From contig OU696597.1 in NCBI GenBank assembly GCA_916048095.2, positions 2,615,042 through 2,679,041 on the forward strand: 64,000 nt of DNA, written 5' to 3'. The position numbers and the translations under genes are program-made. The notes below the pieces were generated by a model. It was given only the letters and a program-made list of their open reading frames with translations, did not search any database and had not been told where the DNA came from. Shown here one piece after another: positions 25,211 through 34,444 of the stretch. The DNA comes from Sacculina carcini. Its lineage: Eukaryota > Arthropoda > Thecostraca > Sacculinidae. Within the stretch, counting starts at the first letter, position 1. Each line of letters begins with the position of its first letter.

Positions 25211-25738
25211 TCACGTCAATATATCACCTGCCTGAACACGACCAATGATGTCCTGGCGTTTTCGTGAGATGTAGACGATTGATGATGTGACCGTTGACAT
25301 TTTAACTTCTGCGAGTGATGGATTCAAGCGGAAGGTCTTGCGTACTTCCGTCAACCAACGTAGTTTGGTTTCCACACCTGGTGAGCCACTAAATTTCAGT
25401 TTCACGTACAGTGAGCGAGGTGCGAAAACTGGCGTTGGCTGTGTCCGTGATCTTTGTTGTTGCGGCGGTTGCGTTGATGGTTGGCGTTCTTGTGAGCCAC
25501 GGCTAACTGCATCAGCAGCGGACAACACAGGAGGGAATTCGACTTCGTATCGACGGTGTGGCTCTTGGTTGTCTACCCGTGAGGTCTTGCTCGGGTGACT
25601 AATGTCTTCGCTTGATTGCAATGATCTTTGTTGACGCTTGGATGCAACCACACACTCTGTGGTGTTTGAATAATCCATGGTGTTTTGATCACTGGCAACC
25701 AGATTGGACATATCTGGACCTGAGTAAGCCATATTCAT
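25211..25738 (-). CDS. LINE ORF1-like (gag-like) protein, N-terminal part
   Basis: A 175-residue minus-strand frame starts at an ATG at 25,738. The first 100 residues are Ser/Gln/Pro-rich and disordered-looking (KRQQRSLQSSEDISHPSKTS). Residues about 105-165 form a compact block: APRSLYVKLKFSG, LTEVRKTF, AEVKMSTVTSS, VYISRKRQDIIGRV. Such a layout (disordered head, then a small alpha/beta domain) is seen in ORF1 proteins of CR1/Jockey-type LINEs; I did not confirm this by search. A second frame (25,209 to 24,898) continues the strand and contains LKVDCSKIRLNQIVGKVC, so the coding sequence may continue after a frameshift or a small intron. No zinc knuckle or reverse transcriptase follows. Confidence 0.4.
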   Translation of the reverse strand: MNMAYSGPDMSNLVASDQNTMDYSNTTECVVASKRQQRSLQSSEDISHPSKTSRVDNQEPHRRYEVEFPPVLSAADAVSRGSQERQPSTQPPQQQRSRTQPTPVFAPRSLYVKLKFSGSPGVETKLRWLTEVRKTFRLNPSLAEVKMSTVTSSIVYISRKRQDIIGRVQAGDILT

Positions 25739-25749
25739 AGCACAGTGTT

Positions 25750-26613
25750 TGTGCTACACCCCTTTGGCAGCGCAGATGAGGACCACTTGTGCGTAGCAGA
25801 TGTAGAACCATACACGACCAAGGTCAGAACGAGAATGTCTGTGTGTGAGTGGCCGCATGATGTTTGTATGCGCGTGTGTGAGGGTGCATGTGTATGTGTG
25901 CGTCCTGGCTGCGAGCGGGTTGGAGATTTGCGTGTGTTTGTATGTCTGTATGTAAGAAGTTAGCTGGTACTTGATATTTGTAGTAGCCCTCTCGTGAGCT
26001 TGCTGTCGCTGCACATATACGTAGTGCGCAGTCACGACGATAGCGGCATATAGATACATATTTACGTACATATATATGGCGGGGCCTGGGGGCGCTGGCG
26101 TTGTCCGCTATCGGTGTTCTGTAGTGCGGTGCTCTGAAAGCACACACACGCACACATTACATTACATTAAGACATATATATCGCGCTTTTCACCCGAGGG
26201 TCTCAAAAGCGCTCACACACACACACACACACACACACTCAAGCACAAAAGTCATACATTTGCCTATTGGGATTGTCTCATCGTACACCATGAGTTGTTT
26301 AGCTATCGGCTGCAGGTGTGACCATCGATTGGCTGTTTCCCTCCGGGAATGTGTTCACGTTTCGAGGGAATTCTCTCTCTGGAATATACTGTGGGTAACT
26401 ACCGTGTTGTCACCATCGAAACTACTTACACAGAGACCTCGGACCCTCCTGGTGTTCACTGTGTCTTCGGCCACCATGGTCGATATTCTCAGTTTGCATT
26501 ATTTGCATGACTCTTGAAAAAAACGTGTCTTTTTGGTCAAGGTTTTTTTAGGTCGCATCTCTACTCCGCCTCTCTCTACTCCTCATCGAGAAGCCGACTA
26601 TTGGACGCCATCA
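25750..26613. other. No gene seen; simple repeats
   Basis: GT/CA-rich DNA with a (CA)n run at about 26,214-26,238. Frames here are translations of the simple repeats. Confidence 0.6.
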
Positions 26614-26778
26614 TCACCTGATGTATATAGTTATATACATGTTTTGAATTTGTAGAAAAAAAGCACATTCTATTTTTCCAACTACGAAGGGTTCGATAGA
26701 TTCATGTATACGGAGCTTGTGTGGTTCAGTACCTCCAACATGTTCTCTTGTTGGTGCGGTTGGGTTACACAAACCATC

Positions 26779-26829
26779 AAGCCGTTCTGCATAAAACATG
26801 TAATAAGCCGCAGTGAGAGGAAACGAGGT
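26779..26829. repeat. Dispersed 50-bp piece also found in the tandem unit
   Basis: AAGCCGTTCTGCATAAAACA followed by GTGAGAGGAAACGAGGT matches the array unit (positions 762-813 in unit 1). It ends exactly where a LINE reverse-transcriptase fragment begins, as an inserted repeat with a fixed end would. Confidence 0.75.
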
Positions 26830-27330
26830 CTGTAATTTTTGGTCTCGTTTTTAGAACCGCCTTTATGTATAGGTGTTACTTTTGCACTTTTTATCTTTGT
26901 AGGAATTGTGCCTGTTTCTAAAGAGGTTTTTTAGAGTAGTATCAAAGGTTTACTTAATTCCCCAACACAATTTTTTTTAATATTGCTGGCAATGGGTCAG
27001 GTCCAGCTGCTGAGTTTACGTTCAACTCCTTTATTACCATATGAATCATATTGGCTGACAAGTGCATATCCCTCAACGACAACAAGCCTTCATTTGAGAA
27101 AAATTCCACGGGCGTATTTACAGTTTTATCGGCATCCGGTATGCTGAACACTTTCTCAAACTGAGAGCGGAGTGTGTCTACAACAGATCTGGGTTCATCT
27201 ATGACGACACCATCTGATCTGACTAGAGGGTCAATGCCTGTTCTTAAAGAGGACTTGTTTGCTGCATATCGATGAAAGTATTTCGGGTTTGTTTTGATGC
27301 ACGAGGTGAATGCGAAGTTAAATTAACAAA
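26830..27330 (-). pseudogene. Reverse transcriptase fragment of a CR1/Jockey-type LINE, frameshifted
   Basis: Read from 27,330 downward: TNPKYFHRY, VDTLRSQFEKVFS, then NSAAGPDPLPAI (the conserved finger/palm entry segment of LINE RT), a frameshift near 26,950, then IPTKIKSAKVTPIHKGG and KNYRP. These blocks occur in this order in LINE ORF2. The catalytic FADD motif is not present because the copy is cut at 26,830 by the dispersed 50-bp repeat. It is a dead remnant. Confidence 0.85.
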
Positions 27331-27469
27331 TTTGTTAGCCGTCTCTCTGGCTGCACCGCTGCTCGTAGGCAGCATCTTGAAGTACATATGCCATATATGA
27401 CGCATATCCAAAATTATGTGACTGATGAAATCAGCGCAATCGCCATCAAGGCAGAAATATAGCCCCCTA

Positions 27470-27650
27470 CCGCAGAGGGTCTCATGTGTGTTGTTAGGTT
27501 ACTACTATTTATGAATTGTTCATCACATACAGTACCCCTGTATGGTCTGACCCCAGTATTAACCCTCATGTGTACTCCATGTCTACCTTCGGTACAGTAG
27601 TGATCCCGACGTGCTTTGACTTCGACGTGATCTGAATACGCAACATCCTC
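27470..27650 (-). pseudogene. Decayed C2H2 zinc-finger piece
   Basis: The minus strand reads HYCTEGRHGVHMRVNTGVRP, YRGTVCDEQF and SSNLTTHMR. This matches the finger-linker-finger pattern (HxRxHTGxxPYxCxxCxxxF...LxxHxR), but with the linker His changed to Asn and the first Cys of the next finger changed to Gly, so zinc binding is lost. A plausible splice acceptor (TTGCTGCACAG) precedes it near 27,655. It is unrelated in sequence to the intact fingers at 57.4 kb. Confidence 0.6.
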
Positions 27651-27749
27651 TGTGCAGCAAACATGAAACAGCCAACACGAAAACAGTGAGTATGTGACTA
27701 ACCTTCTTACTTAGCCCTCTCTTGCATCCGCCTCTGCTCTCAAATTCAG

Positions 27750-27839
27750 TACTTAGTTCCTCTTATATCCGGCGAGGCGGACAACAGCGGGGAGCACACG
27801 GTGATCGATCGCAGCATATACTCGACCAAGCACACCACC
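27750..27839 (+). other. Exon-like segment of unknown gene
   Basis: Ninety bases (30 codons) are open in one frame (YLVPLISGEADNSGEHTV...), preceded by a good acceptor (TGCTCTCAAATTCAG) and followed by a consensus donor (GTAAGTTT). The length is an exact multiple of three. I do not recognise the protein. It could be a chance combination, though both splice signals are strong. Confidence 0.35.
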
Positions 27840-27978
27840 GTAAGTTTGCCGATGTCTTGTTCGGAAATGGTCCGTCGACAGCTGATACGGCAGATTTAGA
27901 GTGCGTTTTGTAGGTAGAATACCGTACGATCCACGCTCTGTTATTGTGTTTCAACAGATATGAATGATCGGCGAAAGT

Positions 27979-28210
27979 TCAATTCATACTGATAGTGTCG
28001 TACACTTCGGTACTATGATTATTCCACGAAAGTGAGCCGTCTACTTTATTCCGATACTGGTCATGCGGCTTCATCTCGACAGCTGTTCCCGATCTCTCCC
28101 ATCTTTGTCTCCAGCTATTAGTGGAGGCAACTGGCATGTCCCTGGTTCCAGTTTGTCCATTTGCTTGAAAACCGAAGTCGCAACGCACACGCACCAGCGC
28201 GTTCGTCACG
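27979..28210 (-). other. Possible terminal exon of unknown gene
   Basis: A minus frame of 76 residues (VRVRCDFGFQANGQTG, RQRWERSGTAVEMKPHDQYR) ends in a stop at 27,979. It follows an acceptor-like CATTTTCATTTTTAG at 28,211. Composition is protein-like; no family recognised. It may belong with the coding-like pieces at 28.4-28.97 kb on the same strand. Confidence 0.35.
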
Positions 28211-28375
28211 CTAAAAATGAAAATGTGGGTTACAAGAGAGGTTACATGTCACCGCCCTGCTTTGGTTCTGAAGGGCGTAAAGAGCAGGCCTGGCAGTGAC
28301 ACATACTCTCACCATACCAATCACAATCCAATCACAAATACAAATGGGAATTGACATACGCAGGACAATCACGCT

Positions 28376-28612
28376 TTATCCCCACTCCATCCTCATGACG
28401 CTTGGGTACAATTTCATGTACCCAGACGTCCACATCCACTTCAGGCGATCTTTGGTGCTGAAAGCGTGAAACCAAACGCGCTCTTTGTCTATGCGATGCT
28501 TGGCTGTCACAGGGAAATTACCTGGAAAATAGAATATCTTGCAGTAGCTCTAGTTGACATTGTGGTTGTCTGTGATGGAGCCAATGACACGACCACCAGC
28601 GACTCTCCACTT
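28376..28612 (-). pseudogene. Coding-like piece with one stop, unknown gene
   Basis: The minus frame reads VAGGRVIGSITDNHNVN, a stop at 28,550-28,552, then YCKIFYFPGNFPVTAKHR, KERVWFHAFSTKDRLKWMW, ending in TAA at 28,376-28,378. The high content of aromatic and charged residues suggests a once-coding sequence. Either the stop is real decay or an intron border lies near it. Confidence 0.3.
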
Positions 28613-28638
28613 TATGTATGTATTATGTATGTATTACT

Positions 28639-28973
28639 TTATGTATGTAAGTATGTATTGTTTAGTGCCGTGCAACACAAACTCAGATATAGTACTGATT
28701 TGAGTGTTTTACTTTGGTGTTCGTCTATGGGTTTCACTTTGACAAGCGGTTCCCTTATCAACTCATATTTGCCAATAATTAGAGTGATGTCCTGCAACTT
28801 GTGTTTGCTTGACTGCACCAAAATATTTCTGAGATGTTCATAACTGTACCTGGGGTGTAATTCATTATAGAGTAATGGTCTTTCATGTGAAATGTTTATG
28901 TGAAAAAAACTTCTAACTGGCGCGTCGAAAGCTGTCAAAAGTTCCTCATTCTCCAGTTTATGTTTGGAGAATA
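28639..28973 (-). other. Coding-like segment of unknown gene
   Basis: A minus frame open over about 110 codons: NEELLTAFDAPVRSFFHI, YNELHPRYSYEHLRNILV, KHKLQDITLIIGKYELIRE. It reads like a folded protein segment but I cannot name a family. It may be an exon of the same unknown gene as the pieces at 28.4 and 28.0 kb, or a mobile-element scrap. Confidence 0.3.
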
Positions 28974-29399
28974 ATCACAACAATTATAATCATTTTGCGA
29001 GTGCATATCACGTTTGATTGTCATGCGCACGACTTCAGTGAACTGACTATACATTCATGTGCGTGTCATCGATTGTTCAAATGTTCAATTTTTTCATGTA
29101 ACCGTTCACTCGTTCAGTGTGCGTGTCAAACTGTGTCAAACGGTGCATGTGTATATTACACACATGCGCACACACATCGCTTCAAACATGCCGAATTGTT
29201 CGAGTGTATGTTCCACACACACACACACAGATTTATTCACTTGTGTCGAGTATTTCAGTTGTATTTCAGTTGTTGTGTCGATTGTTTCAGTTGTAAGCGA
29301 AGCGAGAGAGAGCGGAGCGGGAGGTAGATCAAACAAAACTCACCCCCAAAACAAAGTTTACTCCCCGAAACATGACTCCATTTGAAATGTATTAAATTA

Positions 29400-29705
29400 T
29401 AATTTGACCAATGAAATAGCGTTTAAGAAGCACCGACCAATCAGAGGGTTGTGACACTTGAAAGTAACGAATTTTTAACTGATAAAGCTATATAAACCCG
29501 TTTTAAGTGTTACCGGCAGTTATTCTGGCAGTGCTTCTCTCTGCGTTTGACTCATTCTCTCTCGCTACGCACTTTGTGTTTTGTCTGGCCGGGCTGCCCT
29601 CAGTGACATATACACCTGTTTGCGCTCACAGCTCCTGTTTGTAGGCACTTGCAACATTGTGTTCTTGTACTTGCAACCTTGTGTTCTTGTACTCAATAAA
29701 TGTAC
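29400..29705 (+). promoter_or_regulatory. Promoter plus poly(A)-signal block, possible solo LTR
   Basis: Within 300 bp there are two CCAAT boxes (GACCAATGA at 29,409; GACCAATCAG near 29,437), a TATA box (GCTATATAAACC at about 29,487) and an AATAAA at 29,695-29,700. The pair 'TTGTGTTCTTGTACT' is repeated just before AATAAA. A purine-rich stretch (GCGAGAGAGAGCGGAGCGGG, near 29,300) sits upstream. This compact U3-R-U5-like order suggests an LTR; clear TG...CA ends and a target duplication were not found, so a host promoter remains possible. Confidence 0.4.
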
Positions 29706-29983
29706 TTAATACAAAATTTCTCTGAACTGCATGTACGCGATTTTTCCAGAGGATTAGCTCATGGATTAGCAATGACCTTTGTAATGACCCTACCTGTGTC
29801 ATCAAATTGCTATCTTACATTCGTAAAGCCTTAAGTCTATTAAAATCCTAATAAATGAAAAATTCATCAATGTAAATAATGTAATATCAGTGGTGAACTT
29901 CGTCAATATCTTGTTTATAAGGAAAATATGTCAAATGATAATGTCAGATGAGGTGGAAATAAATCATTTGATGAAATCATAGA

Positions 29984-30117
29984 CACAAGTTGACCTCACT
30001 TATCATCGCCATCTTCTACTTGGACAACCTGAACCCACGTGTATCGCATGTAATGCACACTTCTCCGTGCAACACATCCAGGTGGAATGTCCATCATTCT
30101 CAAAGGCCCTGTCAACA
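29984..30117 (+). pseudogene. C-terminal Cys/His fragment of a Jockey-type LINE ORF2
   Basis: The plus strand reads YHRHLLLGQPEPTCIACN and VQHIQVECPSF. This is the Cys-x2-Cys...His...Cys block that follows RNase H in many Jockey-clade ORF2 proteins ('LLLGxxxPxCxxC...TVxHILxECPxF'). No RT or RNase H remains upstream. Confidence 0.7.
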
Positions 30118-31337
30118 ATGGGGACTAAGGAAAAGTTGAGGGGGCTTGGCGAAGCATGAAGAGCTTGACTTGAGCTACACTTGAACGCTGACTACATGAT
30201 ATTATAATATGGTACTGGGGCACACTGATTCAGTCCTCGAACTTTAACCAAAATTAAATGGCTTCATTTACAGTGGTAAAAATTGTAATATCCATTATTA
30301 TGCTTTTCGGTGGAGTTAGGGGGCCTGGCATCTTTTTGGGGTCTCCAGCACCAAGCTCCCCCTTTGCGCCGCCACTGGCTCAGACTATTGACGAGGTTCT
30401 TGGAGAGAAACAATCGGCGCTCATTAATGGCCGTCTTTTTTAGTGTTTACGGCTTCTGTGCTTTAGAATTACTTAGTGAGGTTTATTCACTGGCATTCAC
30501 ATACATTTCGTTCACCATCACATTCAATTCATCGTTCCAGTCTTCATGTCCATGATTTTAAGGTAATTTAGCTTTAAATGGACTGCGGGTGCTGTATGGT
30601 CCCATAGGCCATGTACAACCCATGAACACAATTAATGAACGAAGTTGACCTTGCCAGACCTTTTAATGAAAAACAATCGATGATTCATATAATTTGGTAG
30701 CGATATAGTTATCATTATTTTATTGCACACAATGTTTTTCACTTCAACAGCTTTGCTGTGAACACTCTTTCATGTATATACATGTATATACACATTACAT
30801 GTCGCATGTCACATATTGTACGTACAGTTATACACACACGCACCAACTCCAGCTCAAGTTATACAAGTGTTAAGATCAGTACAATACGATAGAGGCAATA
30901 AAATATCGTCAAAAACATAAAAAACCAACGAACCTCAGCAACACACAAGCACACACACACATTGTATGTTTGATCCACTAAAACTAAGAAGAAATAAAAA
31001 GCTGAATAAAATGGCAGCATTGTTCAACAAACACACCGCCATCACACGCAACACAGCTCAACATGCAACTGTACTAGGCCACTAGCTGACTGACGCCTCA
31101 GCACAGCAGACACTATTACACACACTCACACATTACGTTACGTTAAATACACGACATTATTTTGCATTATTAAGTAAATATAAAGACTCACACAAACCAT
31201 TTCACCGCCCAGAACAAAACATTTCATCAGAACACACACGCACAAGAGACGAGCACACGCGTATATGTATATAAGGAGAGCAGGCACTGAGAACGTTGAG
31301 ACTGACACCAGTTCACTGTAGCAGTGCAGACAAGCTG
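30118..31337. other. No gene seen
   Basis: AT-rich DNA with short TA/CA-rich tracts (near 30,770-30,860) and no frame with recognisable protein motifs. Confidence 0.5.
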
Positions 31338-31504
31338 TCACTGCGGCGATGTTGAGAAGCGGTTGGTGCTGAACTTGATCAGACTGACCAGCGTGTCAGT
31401 GTAGATCAGTCGACGTAGCAGTGGCGGCGGCAGAGGCAGTCCGTCGCACGTCAACACACATCGCCACACCGTCAAACCACACAAGTTTTCCAGCGTGTGT
31501 CTGC
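31338..31504 (-). CDS. C-terminal exon encoding a SOCS box (partial gene)
   Basis: The minus strand, after an acceptor-like CGTGTGACACGCAG, reads TLENLCGLTVWRCVLTCDG then LPLPPPLLRRLIY and ends 18 codons later in TGA at 31,338-31,340. This matches the SOCS box: a 'SLxxLCRxxI' BC box, then an 'LPLPxxLxxYL' Cul5-type box. The SOCS box binds elongin B/C and Cullin 5 and makes its protein the substrate adaptor of a ubiquitin ligase; it sits at the extreme C-terminus in ASB, SPSB, WSB and SOCS proteins, as here. The usual Arg after LC is Gly. The substrate-binding part would lie in upstream exons at higher coordinates and was not found, so the protein class is open. Confidence 0.55.
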
Positions 31505-32052
31505 CTGCGTGTCACACACGTAATAGCACAAATTATTAATTATTTATGAATAGTAAAATGGTCAATGATTATGTTATGTATGTCAGTAGAGTAAATTCAA
31601 GCGGATGAAATATTCGCGCAGCTAGAAGACATACTGACAAATAATATGATTGGTGATAATTATGTGAACAGTCAAGTAAAGTTAGGCATATGGAAGCATA
31701 TTCAACAATGCATTTCGGGTATAGAACTATCAAAAGATTAAGAACCCCTGTACGAGACATGCACATGAGATAGCTGTTTCACTATATGTATGTATGTGTG
31801 TATGTATGTGTGTGTGTGTGTGTGTGTGTTTGAATGCTTGAGTCTAGTGTACTGAAAAACATCAATGTGAAATTGGACCTGAAATGTACAATATAGGCCA
31901 TTTACCTGACTTTAACAAGACAATCACAACTATTTGACACAACAAACAAATACGCGTATGTAATGTCAATGTTATGCTTTGTGATGCAGTGCTATATTCA
32001 GTGTCAATGTATCAATACTTCATTGTCAGTGTGTCAGTACGCATGTATGACA

Positions 32053-32191
32053 CAGACAGTGTTGGTGCGGGAGCCTCGACGTAGTCACTTGGCAAGGTCA
32101 ATATCAGTCAGTTGAACGTTCATGCTGGCATCCAGCAGAACGTTCTCCAACTTCAAGTCGTGATATATCACGCCGACGTTGTGTAGAAAAT
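32053..32191 (-). pseudogene. Protein kinase catalytic-loop fragment, inactivated
   Basis: The minus strand reads [20 protein letters not shown] then [10 protein letters not shown], a stop, and LRRGSRTNT. This is the catalytic loop to activation loop of an AGC/RSK-like Ser/Thr kinase (usual pattern YRDLKxENxLLD...LTDFGLAKW). Three inactivating changes are visible: the Arg before the catalytic Asp is His, DFG has become DID, and the Trp codon after LAK is TGA. A GT donor could be placed just before the stop, which would make it a divergent exon, but homology running through the stop favours decay. Confidence 0.65.
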
Positions 32192-32261
32192 CTGCCATCA
32201 CATACACACACATATAGACTTACAGACAGATACATAAATACACATACAGACAGAAATCAGA

Positions 32262-32500
32262 TCCAACAGCCCCTGTGCACCCAGCAGTGAATGATGGTAC
32301 CAGTTATCAGTCATGTGTTGTGTCATGCATTCTGGGGAGGTGGTCCTCTCTAATACGTCTTCCGTTCTTGTGACAACATAACGTGGAGAGGGTCGGTTCT
32401 GCGGTGACAGCGAGCTGCACGGGACATACCTGTGTGTGTGTTCATACGCTTCGACTTCTTCCCGTGTAGCAGCTGTCACTTGAGGCTTCCAACCCTTTCT
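32262..32500 (+). mobile_element. tRNA-derived SINE, body only (5' truncated)
   Basis: About 240 bp match, in opposite orientation, the SINE body at 46,915-47,135, including CAGCCCCTGTGCACCCAGCA, GCATTCTGGGGAGGTGG and TTCTTCCCGTGTAGCAGCTG. The tRNA head is missing; a TACA-rich tract replaces it. Confidence 0.8.
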
Positions 32501-33295
32501 CGATATACACTCACATACACTGTTTATGCGATATTGACAAATAATTTTGCACTGCAGCTTACATGAGGCACATATCCACTAAACATCACTCACGTGCAAA
32601 CATTTATCGCTACATTTTCACATTTGCCTACAGAAGAAACACCACATTGGCGCAATGTTAGTGCATAAAAGTCCAACAGCGTCAAATATGCCGAACTTAT
32701 AAACTCACATCATCTTTTTGCTCATTCATACTTATATATTGAACGGCCTTTCCTTTTTCTAGTTTTATCTATCTTACTTGACTATTTTACTCTTTATTAT
32801 TGTATGTACGATGTATTGACTCATATTTACAACATTATTAAATCTTAATTTGCTACAAGAGCATATGCATTCTAATTTATCGTTATATTCAGTACTTTGC
32901 TTGAATTTCGTCTGTTTTAATAGGTTTCATCTTCCTGATTAAACTCGTATATTTTCCAACTCCCTTTATTTCTGTTTATACATTTTGGCGCCTCCAGTAC
33001 ATGCGGTCACCGCAGGGTGGTAATAATGCCTGCACATCCTTTCCATGCTACTGGATTTGCCTGTAATAATAATAATAATAACAATAATAAAATCATGATA
33101 CAAATAAATTATGAATCAATAATACCTAATCTAATAATAAAAAAATTAAAGACAATTACATTAATTTAAACATGAATAATAAAATAATACAATTACAAGT
33201 AATAATAATAATAAATAATTTAATTTAAAGTACAGTCGATGTGCCGGAAATCGCTTGCTACCTGCTGCCGAATTTTGTCGTCGAAAGTGGCGCAC
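32501..33295. other. No gene seen; AT-rich with (TAA)n
   Basis: AT-rich interval with ATAATAATAATAATAACAAT at about 33,064 and further AAT-rich tracts to 33,220. No supported coding sequence. Confidence 0.55.
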
Positions 33296-33382
33296 CTGCG
33301 ACACGAGGCCGAGCACCAGCAAGCAGGCGGGCAAGACCAGGCGACATGTGGTGAACGACCAGCAAAATGCCACCGCCAACAA
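33296..33382 (-). CDS. Membrane-segment exon, possibly of the TMEM245-like gene
   Basis: Between an acceptor-like GTGTGGAATGGTAG and a donor-like GTGCGCC lie exactly 29 codons that encode a hydrophobic segment (LLAVAFCWSF, LVLPACLLVLGLVS). It has the same strand and splice phase (0) as the exon at 34,128-34,259, so it could be the next exon. I do not recognise its sequence on its own. Confidence 0.35.
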
Positions 33383-33520
33383 CTACCATTCCACACACCT
33401 CCAACACTCATACATACACACACAAACACACAGAAATATACCACCACACACATCCAACACTGATACATACACACACAAACACATATATCACATAAACATA
33501 TATATGTATCAAAAACACAT

Positions 33521-33955
33521 ATGTATCGCGGTTTGGCAGCAGCTGGGATCGGCGCGGTGCTAGAACCACGGGGCCTGGACAGAGGAGACGGACGACGCCC
33601 TGACGGCATAACCGTATACTCTTTCACGAGCGGCAAAAGTCTAGTCTGGGACGCTACCTGTTCAAACACATTCAGCACCACACACACGCTGAACTGCGCC
33701 ATCAACGCCGACGCAGCAGTCCTAGCAGCAGAACAACGCAAGCGCCAGCGATACGCATCGCTGACGGACCGGTACCACTTCGTACCAGTAGCGGTGGAGA
33801 CCAGCGGTGTTCTGGGACCAGCATGCGAGACACTGTGCAAGCAAAGCGGTCGAAAGATCGCAGAGCGCACAGGCGAGAAGCGTGAAACTGCCTGGCTAAT
33901 TGAGCGAATTAGTCTGGCCATCATGCGCGGCAACGCTGCCTGTGTCCTATTGTGA
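33521..33955 (+). CDS. Retroelement-associated C-terminal domain (PDG...WDxT), isolated
   Basis: A 144-residue plus-strand frame contains EPRGLDRGDGRRPDGITV, SGKSLVWDATCSNTF, AEQRKRQRYASL, HFVPVAVETSGVLGPA and ERISLAIMRGNAACVL before its stop. From memory, this ordered set of blocks occurs at the C-terminus of reverse-transcriptase-like proteins that are multicopy in many invertebrates. The Asp of PDG, the Asp of WDxT and a following Lys/Arg-rich helix look like a restriction-type nuclease core, but that is an inference. No RT is found upstream: CA-rich simple repeats flank both sides (33,410-33,500 and 33,970-34,130). Start at 33,521 is simply the first Met; the homology begins nearby. It is probably a 5'-truncated element copy lying in the intron between two minus-strand membrane-protein exons. 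Confidence 0.6.
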   Translation: MYRGLAAAGIGAVLEPRGLDRGDGRRPDGITVYSFTSGKSLVWDATCSNTFSTTHTLNCAINADAAVLAAEQRKRQRYASLTDRYHFVPVAVETSGVLGPACETLCKQSGRKIAERTGEKRETAWLIERISLAIMRGNAACVLL

Positions 33956-34127
33956 TAGTTTTTACGTAACATCAACAATACAAACACATACCAACACAAA
34001 ACAAAACATACACACACCAACACTAGCATACACACACCAACACAAACATACACACACACAAACATACACATACCAACACAAGCATATACACACACAATCA
34101 TATACACACCAGTACAAGCATACACAC

Positions 34128-34259
34128 GACCAGACCCACACAGGCCCAGATCAGCGGCTTGATGAATGGCTGAAAAACGAGATAGGTGGCGCTGGCGGCG
34201 GCAGTGAGCAGTAATAACAGCAGGCCGGCGGTCACGTGGTACAAGATCTGTCGAGCAAC
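34128..34259 (-). CDS. TMEM245-like exon (membrane protein)
   Basis: Exactly 44 codons lie between an acceptor-like TGTACACTGTAG and a donor-like GTGTGT. They encode VARQILYHVTAGLLLLLLTA then YLVFQPFIKPLIWACVG: one hydrophobic helix followed by a second amphipathic segment. The 'xAxYNxxxLLLxxxxAAAxxxYxVxxPFxxPLxWAxxxG' pattern resembles the N-terminal region of TMEM245 (AI-2E-transporter-like multipass protein). It is free of stops and uses common codons, unlike nearby pseudogenes, so it may be a live exon. Assignment is from motif memory and only moderately firm. Confidence 0.5.
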
Positions 34260-34444
34260 CTACAGTGTACATGTACCGACACACAGACACACACACACAC
34301 ACACAGACAGACAGATACAGACAGGCAAACAGACAGGCAAACAGATAACGAACTGTTTATAAAGATATTATGATGGTGTTCTGATAGTGTTTTGATGGTG
34401 TTATGACGGCGTTATGAAGGTGTTATTATGTTATTGGTGTTATT

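Noticed and set aside
25754..26153. Frames of 105 and 109 residues on the minus strand
   Set aside because: Both translate CA/TA-rich simple repeats (THTYTCTLTHAH) and overlap in different frames.
33220..34302. 360-residue minus-strand open frame
   Set aside because: It is mostly a translation of GT/CA repeats (CVCVSVC) and the antisense shadow of the plus-strand PDG/WDxT domain; only the two short splice-bounded segments inside it, in other frames, looked protein-like.
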